Notes: generated from the letters alone by a model not told the origin. A stretch of 64,000 nt of DNA from Bacteroidales bacterium (GCA_024400875.1 JAKSMB010000006.1:1-64000), one strand, 5' to 3'; counted from the first letter of the stretch, positions 53,430 through 63,056 are shown. Program-made: numbers and translations.

Positions 53430-53774
53430 TTAAAACACGATAGGTAGTAACAATTCCACGATTAGAGCAACTAATACGGCCACCAAGGCAACACGCACCA
53501 AACCACGATTTTTCCAAGCAAGCACGATAGCAGCCATAGTCGCTATTGCTGCGGATACAAAGTGTGGTTCCGTGGCACCGCTTGGCGTGGTGGAGTACAA
53601 AACATCCGGAAAGGTCATCGCTGACAATACGCAGAAAGGAATATAGTACAAAAAGTCCTTGATCCACAGATTTTCCAGTTTTCTTCTTACGAAACCAATC
53701 GGGATAACACGAATCAAGTAAGTGGTCAACGCCATAATAAGCATGGCAATGGCGATGTTTTCAAAACTACACAT
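53430..53774 (-). CDS. azlD: Branched-chain amino acid exporter small subunit AzlD
   Basis: 114 residues with four hydrophobic helices; IPIGFVRRKLENLWIKDFLYYIPFCVLSAMTFPDVLYS is the AzlD signature. The start is placed at the ATG at 53774, because GGAGG lies 5 bases before it and the GTG two codons earlier would overlap that site. It overlaps azlC by eight bases. Confidence 0.92.
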   Translation of the reverse strand: MCSFENIAIAMLIMALTTYLIRVIPIGFVRRKLENLWIKDFLYYIPFCVLSAMTFPDVLYSTTPSGATEPHFVSAAIATMAAIVLAWKNRGLVRVALVAVLVALIVELLLPIVF

Positions 53775-54507
53775 GGACACCTCCTTCCGTTGCTTTTCTC
53801 TTGCGGAAACGTTTCAGCTCTTTGATAGATGCGCAGATGGCTGCGGCAACTACGGCTGAGATGATGATGGACCATCCACCACCTCCGCTCTTGGATAGAA
53901 TGTTTACGCCTGGCACATATTTGAAGATGCAGGAGAGTAATGCAGATACGATGACCGCAATGGCTACCTTGCGACCTGTGCGTGCCGGTGGTATGATGAT
54001 GGCAATGAACATACAATATAAGGCGATACCAAAACAACCTTGCAACATCGGCGGAAGCAAACCGGAAGCTACAGCTCCTAAGCAGGTACCTAAAGTCCAA
54101 CCGAAAATGGGCGTGGCCATCAAACCTCCAAAAAATGGGAAACTGACATCTTCCTTTTCCATAGCCGCCAAGGCAAATACCTCATCCGTGATGCAGAAAG
54201 CCATAATGGCTCGCTTGTAGAATGGCAAGTCAGAGGCAACCTTTTGGGATAACGACAACGACATCAGGAAATAACGTACGTTGATGACAAAGGTGGTGAT
54301 GATTAACTCGATATAGGGAGCACCTCCTTCAATGAGCCGAATGCCAGCAAATTGACCTGCGGAAGCCATATTGGTGAGGGATATGATCGTGGCCTCTAAC
54401 GGGTTAAAGCCCATCTTAACGGCTATCAATCCGAAAGTGAAGGAAACGGGAATGTAACCTAAGCATATCGGAAAGCCCTTTTTTATACCTCTAATAAACT
54501 CATTCAT
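53767..54507 (-). CDS. azlC: Branched-chain amino acid exporter large subunit AzlC
   Basis: 246 residues, seven or eight membrane helices. GIKKGFPICLGYIPVSFTFGLIAVKMGFNPLEATIISLTNMASAGQFAGI and the following INVRYFLMSLSLSQK are diagnostic. With AzlD it forms an exporter of branched-chain amino acids. A -7 box TATTTTTG is at 54538-54545. Confidence 0.94.
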   Translation of the reverse strand: MNEFIRGIKKGFPICLGYIPVSFTFGLIAVKMGFNPLEATIISLTNMASAGQFAGIRLIEGGAPYIELIITTFVINVRYFLMSLSLSQKVASDLPFYKRAIMAFCITDEVFALAAMEKEDVSFPFFGGLMATPIFGWTLGTCLGAVASGLLPPMLQGCFGIALYCMFIAIIIPPARTGRKVAIAVIVSALLSCIFKYVPGVNILSKSGGGGWSIIISAVVAAAICASIKELKRFRKRKATEGGVHV

Positions 54508-54537
54508 AGCAAATTAGTATTTCTGCTTTTAAGGGTG

Positions 54538-54545
54538 CAAAAATA
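54538..54545 (-). promoter_or_regulatory. -7 box of azlCD
   Basis: TATTTTTG on the minus strand, in the extended context GTGTATTTTTGCA, 30 bases before azlC. Confidence 0.5.
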
Positions 54546-54573
54546 CACAAAAAGCTTGTGATTGTGTTAGAAT

Positions 54574-56130
54574 TTAAGCTTCTTCTACGATTTGAATAGC
54601 AGTTTTTAAACCGTCGATGGCCGCACTCATAATACCACCTGCGTAACCAGCTCCTTCACCCATAGGATAGATGCCCGATATGTTGCTCATTCTATTGTCA
54701 TTACGCAACATTCGAACCGGGGATGACGAGCGGGTTTCAATGCCGGTCATGAAGGCTTCGGGGTCGGCAAAGCCGCGCATCTTACGATCGAAAAGTGGCA
54801 AGGCTTCGCGCATTGCGTCAACGACGTATTTCGGCATACATCTTTCGAAGTCGCAATATACGATACCGTGCGGGTAGGAGGGCTTTACACTGCGGTAGGT
54901 CTTGGCAACTCGATGTTCGAGAAATTCGCCAACCATATTGCCTGGTGCTCGATAGTCGCCCGCAACGTCGAAGGCCATCTTCTCGTATTTCTCTTGATAG
55001 TCAAGGCCGTCCAGCGGACTGTCTTTGTAGTAGTCTTCAGGTGTGACGTTCACAAGCAACGCGCTGTTAGCATTGGCTTTGTCTCGATTGCGTTCGCTCA
55101 TACCATTGGTGACAATGGTGTTCGGCTCGCTTGCGGATGCCATCACCGTGCCGCCCGGACACATACAGAATGTATATACACTGCGATCTTTGAGATGAAT
55201 AACACTTTTGTAGGATGCAGGTGGTAAGAATTTAGCATAGTTGCCATATTGCATCTTGTTGATGCGGTTCTGTTGATGTTCGATTCGAACGCCCATTGAA
55301 AACGGCTTCGGTTCCATCGTCAAGCCCTTTTGATGCAGGGTGCGGATGGTGTCGCGTGCAGAATGCCCCAAGCCCAATAATAAGTGATTGGTTTGCAGAG
55401 AGAGGTCGTTGGAGCATTGGATGGTAAGGACGCCATTGTCGCAGGTGAAATCTGTAAAAGTGGTGCTAAAATGAAACTCACCGCCTAAGGATTCAATCTC
55501 TAAGCGGATGTTTCGTACCACTTTTTCAAGATAGTCGGTGCCTACGTGCGGGTTTTGCATATAGGTGACATCTTCGTGCGCACCGTGTTTGTAAAACTCT
55601 TCCAATACGAATTCGTTATATTCGCTGTGTACGTTGGTGTTCAGCTTTCCGTCGGAAAAGGTGCCTGCACCTCCTTCTCCAAACTGGATGTTGGAGTTGG
55701 GGTTGAGGTATTTGGTATAGATGAAGTCATTGACCGATCGTTTTCGATCTTCGATTTTTTCACCTCGTTCAATGATGATCGGTTTTGCTTGACAACGGGC
55801 TAAATATAGGGCGGCAAACATACCCGATGGTCCAAATCCAACAACGACGGGACGGTGTGTGCCCTGCCATTGCGGATATTGGATAGGCTCTGTTGGCGTA
55901 AACTCCGTAACATTGGGCTCCTTCAATAGGGGCGCATAGTGGCTGGGGAGGGTAACCAATACCTGAAAGTCATAACATACCCGGTCTTTTTTACGTGCAT
56001 CAATGGCTTGACGAACGATCTTGAATTCTTTGATGTCCTCCGTGCGAATATGAAACTGTCGGCCAATGGCATTCTTGATGTTTGGGTTGGCCTCAACGGG
56101 AATTCGGATGTTGGATAGTTTGACTCTCAT
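54574..56130 (-). CDS. FAD-dependent oxidoreductase (uncharacterised dehydrogenase family)
   Basis: 518 residues. A small N-terminal alpha/beta domain (1-85), the FAD motif VGFGPSGMFAALYLA at about 97-111, SNIQFGEGGAGTFSDGKLNT, LLLGLGHSARDT, and a C-terminal PMGEGAGYAGGIMSAAIDGLK that closes the FAD site. The layout is that of a conserved bacterial flavoprotein with no settled reaction. It starts 11 bases after rfbB and may share its transcript. Confidence 0.9.
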   Translation of the reverse strand: MRVKLSNIRIPVEANPNIKNAIGRQFHIRTEDIKEFKIVRQAIDARKKDRVCYDFQVLVTLPSHYAPLLKEPNVTEFTPTEPIQYPQWQGTHRPVVVGFGPSGMFAALYLARCQAKPIIIERGEKIEDRKRSVNDFIYTKYLNPNSNIQFGEGGAGTFSDGKLNTNVHSEYNEFVLEEFYKHGAHEDVTYMQNPHVGTDYLEKVVRNIRLEIESLGGEFHFSTTFTDFTCDNGVLTIQCSNDLSLQTNHLLLGLGHSARDTIRTLHQKGLTMEPKPFSMGVRIEHQQNRINKMQYGNYAKFLPPASYKSVIHLKDRSVYTFCMCPGGTVMASASEPNTIVTNGMSERNRDKANANSALLVNVTPEDYYKDSPLDGLDYQEKYEKMAFDVAGDYRAPGNMVGEFLEHRVAKTYRSVKPSYPHGIVYCDFERCMPKYVVDAMREALPLFDRKMRGFADPEAFMTGIETRSSSPVRMLRNDNRMSNISGIYPMGEGAGYAGGIMSAAIDGLKTAIQIVEEA

Positions 56131-56141
56131 AGTTGGCTTAA

Positions 56142-57194
56142 TTATCTCCCTTCGTACATCTTCTTATAATAGTCAACATAGGCGCCAGAGGTGACGTTGT
56201 TGAACCATTCTTCATTGGCTAAGTACCAATCAACTGTTTTTTCAAAACCTTCGTCAAACTTTACTTTAGGTTGCCAGCCCAGTTCGTTTTTGATTTTGGT
56301 AGGGTCGATAGCATAACGCAAATCGTGGCCGGCACGGTCGGTGACGTAGGTGATTAAGTTGAGGGATGTGCCTTCAGGACGACCTAACTTGCGATCCATA
56401 ATCTCGATCAATTTTTTGATAAGATCGATGTTTCGCCATTCGTTATTGCCACCAATGTTGTAGGTGTCACCAGGCTTGGCTTTATGGAAAATGAGGTCAA
56501 TGGCCTCCGCATGATCTTCCACATATAGCCAGTCGCGAACATTGATACCTTTACCATAAACAGGCAGTGGCTTGTTGTTCTTGATGTTGTTGATGAACAG
56601 AGGAATCAACTTTTCTGGAAATTGATTCGGACCATAATTGTTGGAACAATTGGATATGATTGTAGGCATACCGTATGTGTCGTGGTATGCACGTACAAAA
56701 TGGTCGGCGCTGGCTTTCGCTGCTGAGTATGGACTGTGTGGATTGTAAGGGGTGGTTTCTTGGAACGCGCCCGTGTCGCCTAAGGCTCCATACACCTCAT
56801 CGGTGGATATCTGATAGTATTTTTTACCTTCCCAGTTTCCATTCCAGATGGTTCGTGCAGCATTTAAAAGATGCACGGTGCCTAATACGTTGGTGTGGAC
56901 AAATTGCATCGGGTTGGTGATGGATCTGTCAACGTGCGACTCGGCAGCAAGATGAATGACGCCATCGAACTGGTATTTCTGGAATATTTCCATTATGAAA
57001 TCTGCATCCTCGATATCACCTTTGATGAAGTGATAGTTCGGCTTACTGTCGATGTCTTTCAAATTCTCAAGGTTGCCAGCGTAGGTCAAGCTGTCTAAGT
57101 TGTAGATTTCGTAGTCAGGATAGTTGTTTACAAATCTTCTAACTACGTGAGAACCGATAAACCCGGCACCGCCAGTAATCAATATTTTTCTCAT
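56142..57194 (-). CDS. rfbB: dTDP-glucose 4,6-dehydratase
   Basis: 350 residues, extended SDR fold. NAD motif GGAGFIGSHV at 7-16, HLAAESHVDRS, the STDEVYG catalytic loop with Asp-Glu, and YSAAKASADHFV with the YxxxK pair. It makes dTDP-4-keto-6-deoxyglucose for rhamnose and other surface sugars. rfbA, rfbC and rfbD are not adjacent. Confidence 0.96.
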   Translation of the reverse strand: MRKILITGGAGFIGSHVVRRFVNNYPDYEIYNLDSLTYAGNLENLKDIDSKPNYHFIKGDIEDADFIMEIFQKYQFDGVIHLAAESHVDRSITNPMQFVHTNVLGTVHLLNAARTIWNGNWEGKKYYQISTDEVYGALGDTGAFQETTPYNPHSPYSAAKASADHFVRAYHDTYGMPTIISNCSNNYGPNQFPEKLIPLFINNIKNNKPLPVYGKGINVRDWLYVEDHAEAIDLIFHKAKPGDTYNIGGNNEWRNIDLIKKLIEIMDRKLGRPEGTSLNLITYVTDRAGHDLRYAIDPTKIKNELGWQPKVKFDEGFEKTVDWYLANEEWFNNVTSGAYVDYYKKMYEGR

Positions 57195-57215
57195 AATGTG
57201 TTATATTTGATTTTT

Positions 57216-57653
57216 TTATTGTTCTTGTGAATTTTCTGCTTGTTCTTTCGCCACATCACGTTTTTTGATATCATCAGATTCTTTTTTCAGAAGGAATAAT
57301 TCAAAAACGGAATATAGGAAATAGATAGTCAGGAATGCGATGCCGAAACGTAGGCTGTCTTTTCTATTTATAAAAAGATAGATGCCTAAGAAGAGTAGGC
57401 AGGACATAAGCTTAATTATTCGAGAGAGCATATAGCTGGAAACGAAACGTTTTCCGCTTTTACCGTTATCGTCTCTTAGTACGATGAATATGGTAAACAG
57501 GGTGATGATAAAAAAGAACAGCACGATGTAGGGCAAGGCGGGTGTTGCGTAATCGGGGCATAGTAGCTGGAATAACGCAGACAGACCTGCAATGATGATA
57601 GAAAATACGATGGTTCGGAATGAAAATTTCTTAATGGGGACTTTTTTACTCAT
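57216..57653 (-). CDS. Small membrane protein associated with ATP synthase genes
   Basis: 145 residues, four hydrophobic segments (about 12-30, 40-60, 75-92, 100-118) and a charged tail. I do not recognise a named family. It overlaps atpZ by eight bases. In other Bacteroidota a protein of this size and topology lies between atpZ and atpB, so it is probably the ATP-synthase-associated membrane protein, here cut off from atpB. Confidence 0.7.
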   Translation of the reverse strand: MSKKVPIKKFSFRTIVFSIIIAGLSALFQLLCPDYATPALPYIVLFFFIITLFTIFIVLRDDNGKSGKRFVSSYMLSRIIKLMSCLLFLGIYLFINRKDSLRFGIAFLTIYFLYSVFELFLLKKESDDIKKRDVAKEQAENSQEQ

Positions 57654-57876
57654 CTTTGTTCTTTTGCTTTGGGGTGAATCCTTTTATCATCACATAGAGG
57701 GCGATGCCTACACCAAGAAGAGAAAGTATTAGGGTGAACAGCGGGGAACACCCTAACCACTTATCTAATTTGATGCCACCAAAGACGCCCATGGCAATGA
57801 TTACTGCCATCTCTATTCCGATGTTGGAATAGACTGCATAATCGTTCAGCGGCGATTTCTTAGGCTGAGGTTCCAT
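57646..57876 (-). CDS. atpZ: AtpZ/AtpI family protein
   Basis: 76 residues with two membrane helices: YSNIGIEMAVIIAMGVFGGIKLDKWLG and PLFTLILSLLGVGIALYVMI. This is the AtpZ pattern, a small protein usually encoded just before atpB and linked to Mg2+ supply or ATP synthase assembly. Here atpBEF are about 48 kb away on the other strand. Confidence 0.85.
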   Translation of the reverse strand: MEPQPKKSPLNDYAVYSNIGIEMAVIIAMGVFGGIKLDKWLGCSPLFTLILSLLGVGIALYVMIKGFTPKQKNKDE

Positions 57877-57892
57877 AAGGGTGGAAGCTCAG

Positions 57893-58279
57893 TTATTTCT
57901 TTTCTTGAGGTTGTTGTGGTGCAGCAGTTGCACGTGTGTTGTGCATCTTGCAGTTACCTGAGAATTCAGCACCTGGCTCGATGGCGATCTTGCCGGTAGA
58001 AATGTTGCCGTGCAGATTTGCTGTGGCTTTCAAGTATACAAGTTCAGTAGCAGTCAAGGTCTCTGCCAAAACGGTACCTTCAATATCAATGTTTGAACAG
58101 GTGATGTTTCCTTCTACCTTACCGCTACGGCCGATGATGATCTTTGCTTTTGATGTTACGTTACCTTTTACTACGCCATCAATACGGCAATCACCGCTTG
58201 TAAGAATGCTACCTTCAACTTGTGTGCCTTGCGCAATGATGTTAATAGTGCTTGTTTCTCTGTGGTCTGTTTCTTTCAT
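57893..58279 (-). CDS. Bactofilin (polymer-forming cytoskeletal protein)
   Basis: 128 residues from the ATG at 58279. The beta-helical core shows the regular pattern INIIAQGTQVEGSILTSGDCRIDGVVKGNV, AKIIIGRSGKVEGNITCSNIDIEGTV, ELVYLKATANLHGNISTGKIAIEPGAEFSG. Bactofilins polymerise without nucleotide and act in cell shape and surface organisation. It starts 7 bases after porW, the same pairing seen in other Bacteroidota. Confidence 0.95.
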   Translation of the reverse strand: MKETDHRETSTINIIAQGTQVEGSILTSGDCRIDGVVKGNVTSKAKIIIGRSGKVEGNITCSNIDIEGTVLAETLTATELVYLKATANLHGNISTGKIAIEPGAEFSGNCKMHNTRATAAPQQPQEKK

Positions 58280-58286
58280 ATTGTTG

Positions 58287-60974
58287 TTATTTTTTTTCCT
58301 TAAAGTAGTTGTTCTTCGAGAACTCATCATACATTGGTCGTCCCTCCTTGTTGTTGTAGAACGTGGTGTAGTTTGCTGCGGAGATAGGATATACGATGAT
58401 GTTCTTATTTGCTATATCAGATGCGAATTTCTCGTCATTTACTAATATTCTATAGTAGTCAACACACGTTTCTGCATTTTTGAACTTGGCAATGGTAATC
58501 ATTTGTTGATTTTTGTCAATGTAGAAACTATTGATGTTGAATTTCTGTAGACTGAAATAGGTCTGGTTGAATTGCGTCAGATTTTGTTTGACAGTCTGTA
58601 CGGATTGTGAGCCCGTGTTTACCAGCAAGATGATATAATGCATATCATCCGCATTGTAAGTAAACGGAGAAAGGGTGTTCGTGACAGCAGGCTTAGCTGC
58701 AGTCTCGCTATTGGTGTTTGTAGTAGTACTTGCATCTGCTACCAATGCTGGAGCAAATGTGGAGAGGTAGATGCGAGCCAACTCTGCCACTTCTGTTTCT
58801 GGGAAGTTGGCAAGGATTCCCTTCAGTCCATTGATGAGCGTGTCTTGATTGTATACCTGGCCGGCAGCCACAGCTCTTAAGTAACTATATTTGGATTTCA
58901 GTGTTATGTCTGTACATTGCGGGATGGCCGCGTCAGCAGCAGTGACAACGGATCGCCATTGCTTGTTGTTGAAGTCGTTATAGGTTTGCTCGTATCGGGC
59001 GGCTAAGGTCTGTTGCTGCTCAGCTAGCTTTTCGTAGTAATGCGGATCGTTGATCAGCTTCGCATAGTCGGTGTCAGGATACTTCGTGAGCAAGATGTTT
59101 TTGTATTTGTCAGATTTCGCAGGATCAAGGTCTTTGTTCAAAAGATAAAGCAGATAGGTGCAAGGCAGAGCGTATGCACAGTTTGGAAATCTGGTCAACA
59201 ATGATTCGAATGAAGCACTGGCACGAGGATAGTCGTTCAGAAGATCACGGTAGATGTAACCGGTTTCATATAAATCGTTGGCGATGATCGTATTGGAGGA
59301 GTCCATCGCTGCCTCTGTCAAAGGAAGATCCTGAAGATAGAATTGTGGTTTTTTAGGATCCGTTTCTCTCTTAGGAATAGGATTTCCATCCTCATCATAT
59401 TCTACACTATCTTTAGCTAAGCTCGGGTCGTTGAGCAACGCCATATCGTCGAAGGAGATCTGCTGTTTGTTGCTGATGAACCAGTTGTCTTCCAGTTTAC
59501 GATTACCCCAGCGACGGTAGAAGTCTTGTTGACCAGCAGTAACCAACGATTGATTGTAGAAATACCATTTGCCGTTGGAGGTGTTTGTGTTGATGTTGGT
59601 GTATGAGGAGGCATTTTGCAATGCTAACATACGTTCGGCCTCCTCGGCAGCTGCTTTGCGTTCAGCTTCCGTGTAATCGGCAATCATCTTTTGCACCCAA
59701 GCATTGCGCTGACTTTCCGTCATTTTGGCAATGCGCTGCAAGCTGTCTTGCAAATCTATCTCATCAAGTTTGTCTACCAGGTCTTTTAAGACGTTGGATT
59801 TCTTGATGATCTGGTCGTAGTGCGGATAGTTCTTAGGGATGCTCAGGATGGCTGTGTCGTAGTAGGCCTGCGCCGTACGGTATTCGTTTTCTTCAAAGTA
59901 GATGTCGGCCAACGTGATGCTGGAGAATGTACGTTGATAATCGTTTGTGGTGGAGGAAGATACCGACTTGGCAAGATATTGCTTGCGCAAGGTGTCGTCT
60001 TCGTCAATGCGTGCAATCTCAGAGCAAGCATAATAAATCTGATCCTTGAAGTTTTCGTTCTTGGTTTCTGCTAACATCTTCTTGAATTGACGCATAATGG
60101 CATTCCTGGGCGATTCGGTACCGTCATAGTTTCTGGCCATGTGCATCTGTGCGCAGAACACCATATCATAAATGGAGGATTTCTTGATGACTTGTTTGAA
60201 ATGTTTTTGAGCTTCCTCTTGTTGACCCAATTGCTCATTCAACTCACCTACGATGAGGTGCATACGGGAAGCGAACTCTTTCTTGGGACGTGCAGCAATG
60301 GAGTTGTTTAGGAAGTCAATGGCTTCGTGTACGTCGCCGTCGGGCGCGGTAAGATGATATTCGGCTTTGGCTGCGTTGAAAAGAACGTTGAACTTCTTGT
60401 TCTTCTTGCTGGTGGCCAGATAGTGAAGATTTTCCAACTGCTCGTCGGCAGACGCATAATATTGCTGACGTAAGGAGGCGCGAGCTTGCAGAATGGCGGC
60501 CTCGTTGTAGGTGTTTGACTTCGGATAATTGTGCAATATGTAACTGCAAACACGCTGAGCCCCAACGTAATCCTGCTTGTAGAAATAGGATTTTGCCATC
60601 AGCAAGTAAGCATCGTCGATGGTCTTTACATACTCTTTGCCACGAATGAGCATCGAATGTTTGAAGATGGCCTTCGAAGACTTCTCAATGGTGCGGTCTA
60701 AGTATGGAAGTGCACCACTGATCTCGGTCTTGTCCGGATAGTTGTATACCGGCAAAGTCACGGTATAGTTGTCCTTCGACAACTTAGCCATTTCGATTTC
60801 AGCATTCTTCATGGCCTGTTGGCCGTTCCATAATACGTTGAACTTACAGGTGGTGTTGTGGTATGCCCTGTTCGGAAAGGTGTTTTTGGATGTGGAACAC
60901 CCCGTCACACCCGCTAAGATGATACATAGCAGGAGATAGATGACAGTAGCATATTTAATCTTCGAATATCTCAA
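58287..60974 (-). CDS. porW: PorW/SprE type IX secretion lipoprotein
   Basis: 895 residues. Lipobox GVTGC (Cys26). Multiple TPR-like helical repeats fill residues about 30-480 (for example DDAYLLMAKSYFYKQDYVGAQRVCSYILHNYPKSNTYNEAAILQARASLRQ) and 560-750; the last ~140 residues are a small alpha/beta domain (YIILLVNTGSQSVQTVKQNL). The N-terminus NRAYHNTTCKFNVLWNGQQAMKNAE is the PorW/SprE hallmark. It bridges the T9SS motor to the Sov/SprA translocon. Confidence 0.9.
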   Translation of the reverse strand: MRYSKIKYATVIYLLLCIILAGVTGCSTSKNTFPNRAYHNTTCKFNVLWNGQQAMKNAEIEMAKLSKDNYTVTLPVYNYPDKTEISGALPYLDRTIEKSSKAIFKHSMLIRGKEYVKTIDDAYLLMAKSYFYKQDYVGAQRVCSYILHNYPKSNTYNEAAILQARASLRQQYYASADEQLENLHYLATSKKNKKFNVLFNAAKAEYHLTAPDGDVHEAIDFLNNSIAARPKKEFASRMHLIVGELNEQLGQQEEAQKHFKQVIKKSSIYDMVFCAQMHMARNYDGTESPRNAIMRQFKKMLAETKNENFKDQIYYACSEIARIDEDDTLRKQYLAKSVSSSTTNDYQRTFSSITLADIYFEENEYRTAQAYYDTAILSIPKNYPHYDQIIKKSNVLKDLVDKLDEIDLQDSLQRIAKMTESQRNAWVQKMIADYTEAERKAAAEEAERMLALQNASSYTNINTNTSNGKWYFYNQSLVTAGQQDFYRRWGNRKLEDNWFISNKQQISFDDMALLNDPSLAKDSVEYDEDGNPIPKRETDPKKPQFYLQDLPLTEAAMDSSNTIIANDLYETGYIYRDLLNDYPRASASFESLLTRFPNCAYALPCTYLLYLLNKDLDPAKSDKYKNILLTKYPDTDYAKLINDPHYYEKLAEQQQTLAARYEQTYNDFNNKQWRSVVTAADAAIPQCTDITLKSKYSYLRAVAAGQVYNQDTLINGLKGILANFPETEVAELARIYLSTFAPALVADASTTTNTNSETAAKPAVTNTLSPFTYNADDMHYIILLVNTGSQSVQTVKQNLTQFNQTYFSLQKFNINSFYIDKNQQMITIAKFKNAETCVDYYRILVNDEKFASDIANKNIIVYPISAANYTTFYNNKEGRPMYDEFSKNNYFKEKK

Positions 60975-61028
60975 ATTAATGGTTTTATAGGTTCCAGACT
61001 AAAGTGGAATAACGCAGGATATTGAATT

Positions 61029-61640
61029 TTATTTTTGTTGCTGCTTAAAATATTCCTCAATCAAATGTTGCACGTATTTTCCGAAAACGTCAAACTCGAT
61101 GTTGACAACGGTGCCCGGCTTGAAGTTGTGGAAGTTGGTGTATTGATAAGTGTAAGGAATGATGGCAACAGAAAACTCACCACGCTTGGAGTCTACAACG
61201 GTAAGACTGACACCATTGACGGAGATTGAACCCTTTGGAACGGTGAAGTTGTTCTTCTCTGGATCGTAGGTGAAATAAAAACGCCAACTGCCATTTTCGT
61301 CTACAACCTTTTGACAGGTCGCCGTCTGGTCAACGTGACCTTGTACGATGTGACCGTCGAAACGACCATCCATTTTCATACTTCTCTCAAGGTTTACTTC
61401 GTCACCAACTTTCCAAGAACCAAGACTTGTTTTCAACATGGTCTCTTCCATTGCGGTGACTACGTATTGTTGACGTTCTTTGTCCAATTTTACGATGGTC
61501 AAACAACAACCATCGTGCGCGATGCTCTGATCAATGGTCAGCTCGTCCGCAAAGTCAATTTGTAATGTAAAATGATAGTTTGTTCTATCTTTTTCTATAT
61601 TAACAATTTTGCCCGTTTTTTCAATAATTCCAGTAAACAT
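61029..61640 (-). CDS. ribE: Riboflavin synthase, alpha subunit
   Basis: 203 residues with two lumazine-binding barrels: MFTGIIEKTGKI...IAHDGCCLTIV...GRFDGHIVQGHVD and KGSISVNGVSLTVV. It converts 6,7-dimethyl-8-ribityllumazine into riboflavin. A -7 box TAACTTTG is at 61664-61671, and no FMN riboswitch is visible in the short leader. Confidence 0.97.
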   Translation of the reverse strand: MFTGIIEKTGKIVNIEKDRTNYHFTLQIDFADELTIDQSIAHDGCCLTIVKLDKERQQYVVTAMEETMLKTSLGSWKVGDEVNLERSMKMDGRFDGHIVQGHVDQTATCQKVVDENGSWRFYFTYDPEKNNFTVPKGSISVNGVSLTVVDSKRGEFSVAIIPYTYQYTNFHNFKPGTVVNIEFDVFGKYVQHLIEEYFKQQQK

Positions 61641-61663
61641 AATTATCCTATTTTTTAAACGCG

Positions 61664-61671
61664 CAAAGTTA
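61664..61671 (-). promoter_or_regulatory. -7 box of ribE
   Basis: TAACTTTG on the minus strand, 24 bases before the ribE start. Confidence 0.45.
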
Positions 61672-61778
61672 CAAAAAAAGTCGATATCCCCGAAAGAGAA
61701 ATTTCAGGCATATCAAAGTGGAGAAGAAGTGTGGATTTGGGCCTGTTGCCGATGGCAAAAAGTCCTTTGATGGATGGT

Positions 61779-62555
61779 CTAATATACGTCTGTTTGAATT
61801 CCGAGAGCGCGAACTGGAGCTGCAATTTCCTCTAACTTTTCTTTGTCAAATTTATGAAGTTGCATAGCGGGCGTTTCTCGATCTAAAGAGTATATCATCA
61901 GACGCTTAGGTCTTATGATTTTTACAAACTCAAGCCAACGTTCGTAGGACTCTCCAACGCTATTGTCAAAGGCCACACCATCTTGCTCGCCGCTGAGAAA
62001 CATTGTTTGCAATATGAGATTGCCATTGAAACTGCGCAGTTGTTCTACAACTGCGTCAATATGGACGGGAATGGTAGGCGCATTGACGATGTTGAGCATC
62101 TCCTGCGTGCCTGCATCCAGCTTCAGAATGGGATTTTCAATACGCTTAAGGGCTTCGCAGATCTCCGGACGCATCAGCTGAGTGGCATTGGATAAACAGC
62201 TGATAACCGCTTGAGGATAATATTTGTCACGCAATGGGATCAATCGATCGATGATCTGGTCGAAAGCAGGGTGCAAGGTGGGTTCGCCATTACCGGAAAA
62301 GGTGATGCTGTCAACAGGTGTGTTGGCTTCAATACAACTCTTCAGCTTGTGCTCAATGGCTTGCATTACAGTATCTACACTGTAATATTCACGTGCGGTC
62401 AGACTTTTTTCCAATGTCCATCCGCATTCGCAGTAAAGACAATTGAAGGAGCAGATCTTAACGTCTGTAGGCAAAAGGTTGATGCCTAACGAACTGCCGA
62501 GACGTCTGCTGTGGATAGGTCCGAAGGCGATGGATTCCCAAAGAAAAGTGGACAT
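61779..62555 (-). CDS. Radical SAM protein
   Basis: 258 residues. The [4Fe-4S] motif is Cys35-x3-Cys39-x2-Cys42 (CSFNCLYC), preceded by FGPIHSRRLGSSLGINLLP. FSGNGEPTLHP is the SAM-binding GNGEPT block. This short radical SAM family has no established substrate; it resembles wyosine/MoaA-like small members. It lies 9 bases after the dCMP deaminase gene, in one operon. Confidence 0.92.
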   Translation of the reverse strand: MSTFLWESIAFGPIHSRRLGSSLGINLLPTDVKICSFNCLYCECGWTLEKSLTAREYYSVDTVMQAIEHKLKSCIEANTPVDSITFSGNGEPTLHPAFDQIIDRLIPLRDKYYPQAVISCLSNATQLMRPEICEALKRIENPILKLDAGTQEMLNIVNAPTIPVHIDAVVEQLRSFNGNLILQTMFLSGEQDGVAFDNSVGESYERWLEFVKIIRPKRLMIYSLDRETPAMQLHKFDKEKLEEIAAPVRALGIQTDVY

Positions 62556-62564
62556 AGAGGTGTG

Positions 62565-63056
62565 TTATTGGTTTTTGTATTTGACTACTTCTGTGGAGAA
62601 AAATTCGAGCTTTACGCCTGCTGCTGCAAACATCTCTTCGGATTCCGCACCAGCGTGGTACTTGTTGGCGCAAACAACACGGGTGATGCCGCAGTTGATG
62701 ATCAGCATAGCGCAGACACGACAAGGGGTCATTCTGCAATATAGGGTTGCGCCGTTGAGGGAAATGCCTAACTTGGCAGCTTGACAGATGGCATTCTGCT
62801 CGGCGTGAACAGTACGTACACAATGCTGTGTGGTAGAGCCGTCTTCGTGGATGGTTTGCTTCAACTGATGGCCAACTTCATCGCAATGCGGTAATCCTTT
62901 CGGAGAGCCAACGTATCCAGTGACTAATATCTGTCGATCGCGCACGATGACGCAGCCACTACGACCACGATCACAAGTGGCTCGCTTGCTGACAGTTTCG
63001 GCTATTTCCATAAAATATTCATCCCAGGAAGGACGGATGTGAGTCGTGTTTTCCAT
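62565..63056 (-). CDS. dCMP deaminase family protein
   Basis: 163 residues from the ATG at 63056. Zinc and catalytic residues are His84-Ala-Glu86 in VHAEQNAI and Cys112/Cys115 in PCRVC. The allosteric-type insert with additional zinc ligands (GSPKGLPHCDEVGH) is as in ComEB/T4 dCMP deaminases. It makes dUMP from dCMP. Promoter at 63078-63085. Confidence 0.95.
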   Translation of the reverse strand: MENTTHIRPSWDEYFMEIAETVSKRATCDRGRSGCVIVRDRQILVTGYVGSPKGLPHCDEVGHQLKQTIHEDGSTTQHCVRTVHAEQNAICQAAKLGISLNGATLYCRMTPCRVCAMLIINCGITRVVCANKYHAGAESEEMFAAAGVKLEFFSTEVVKYKNQ

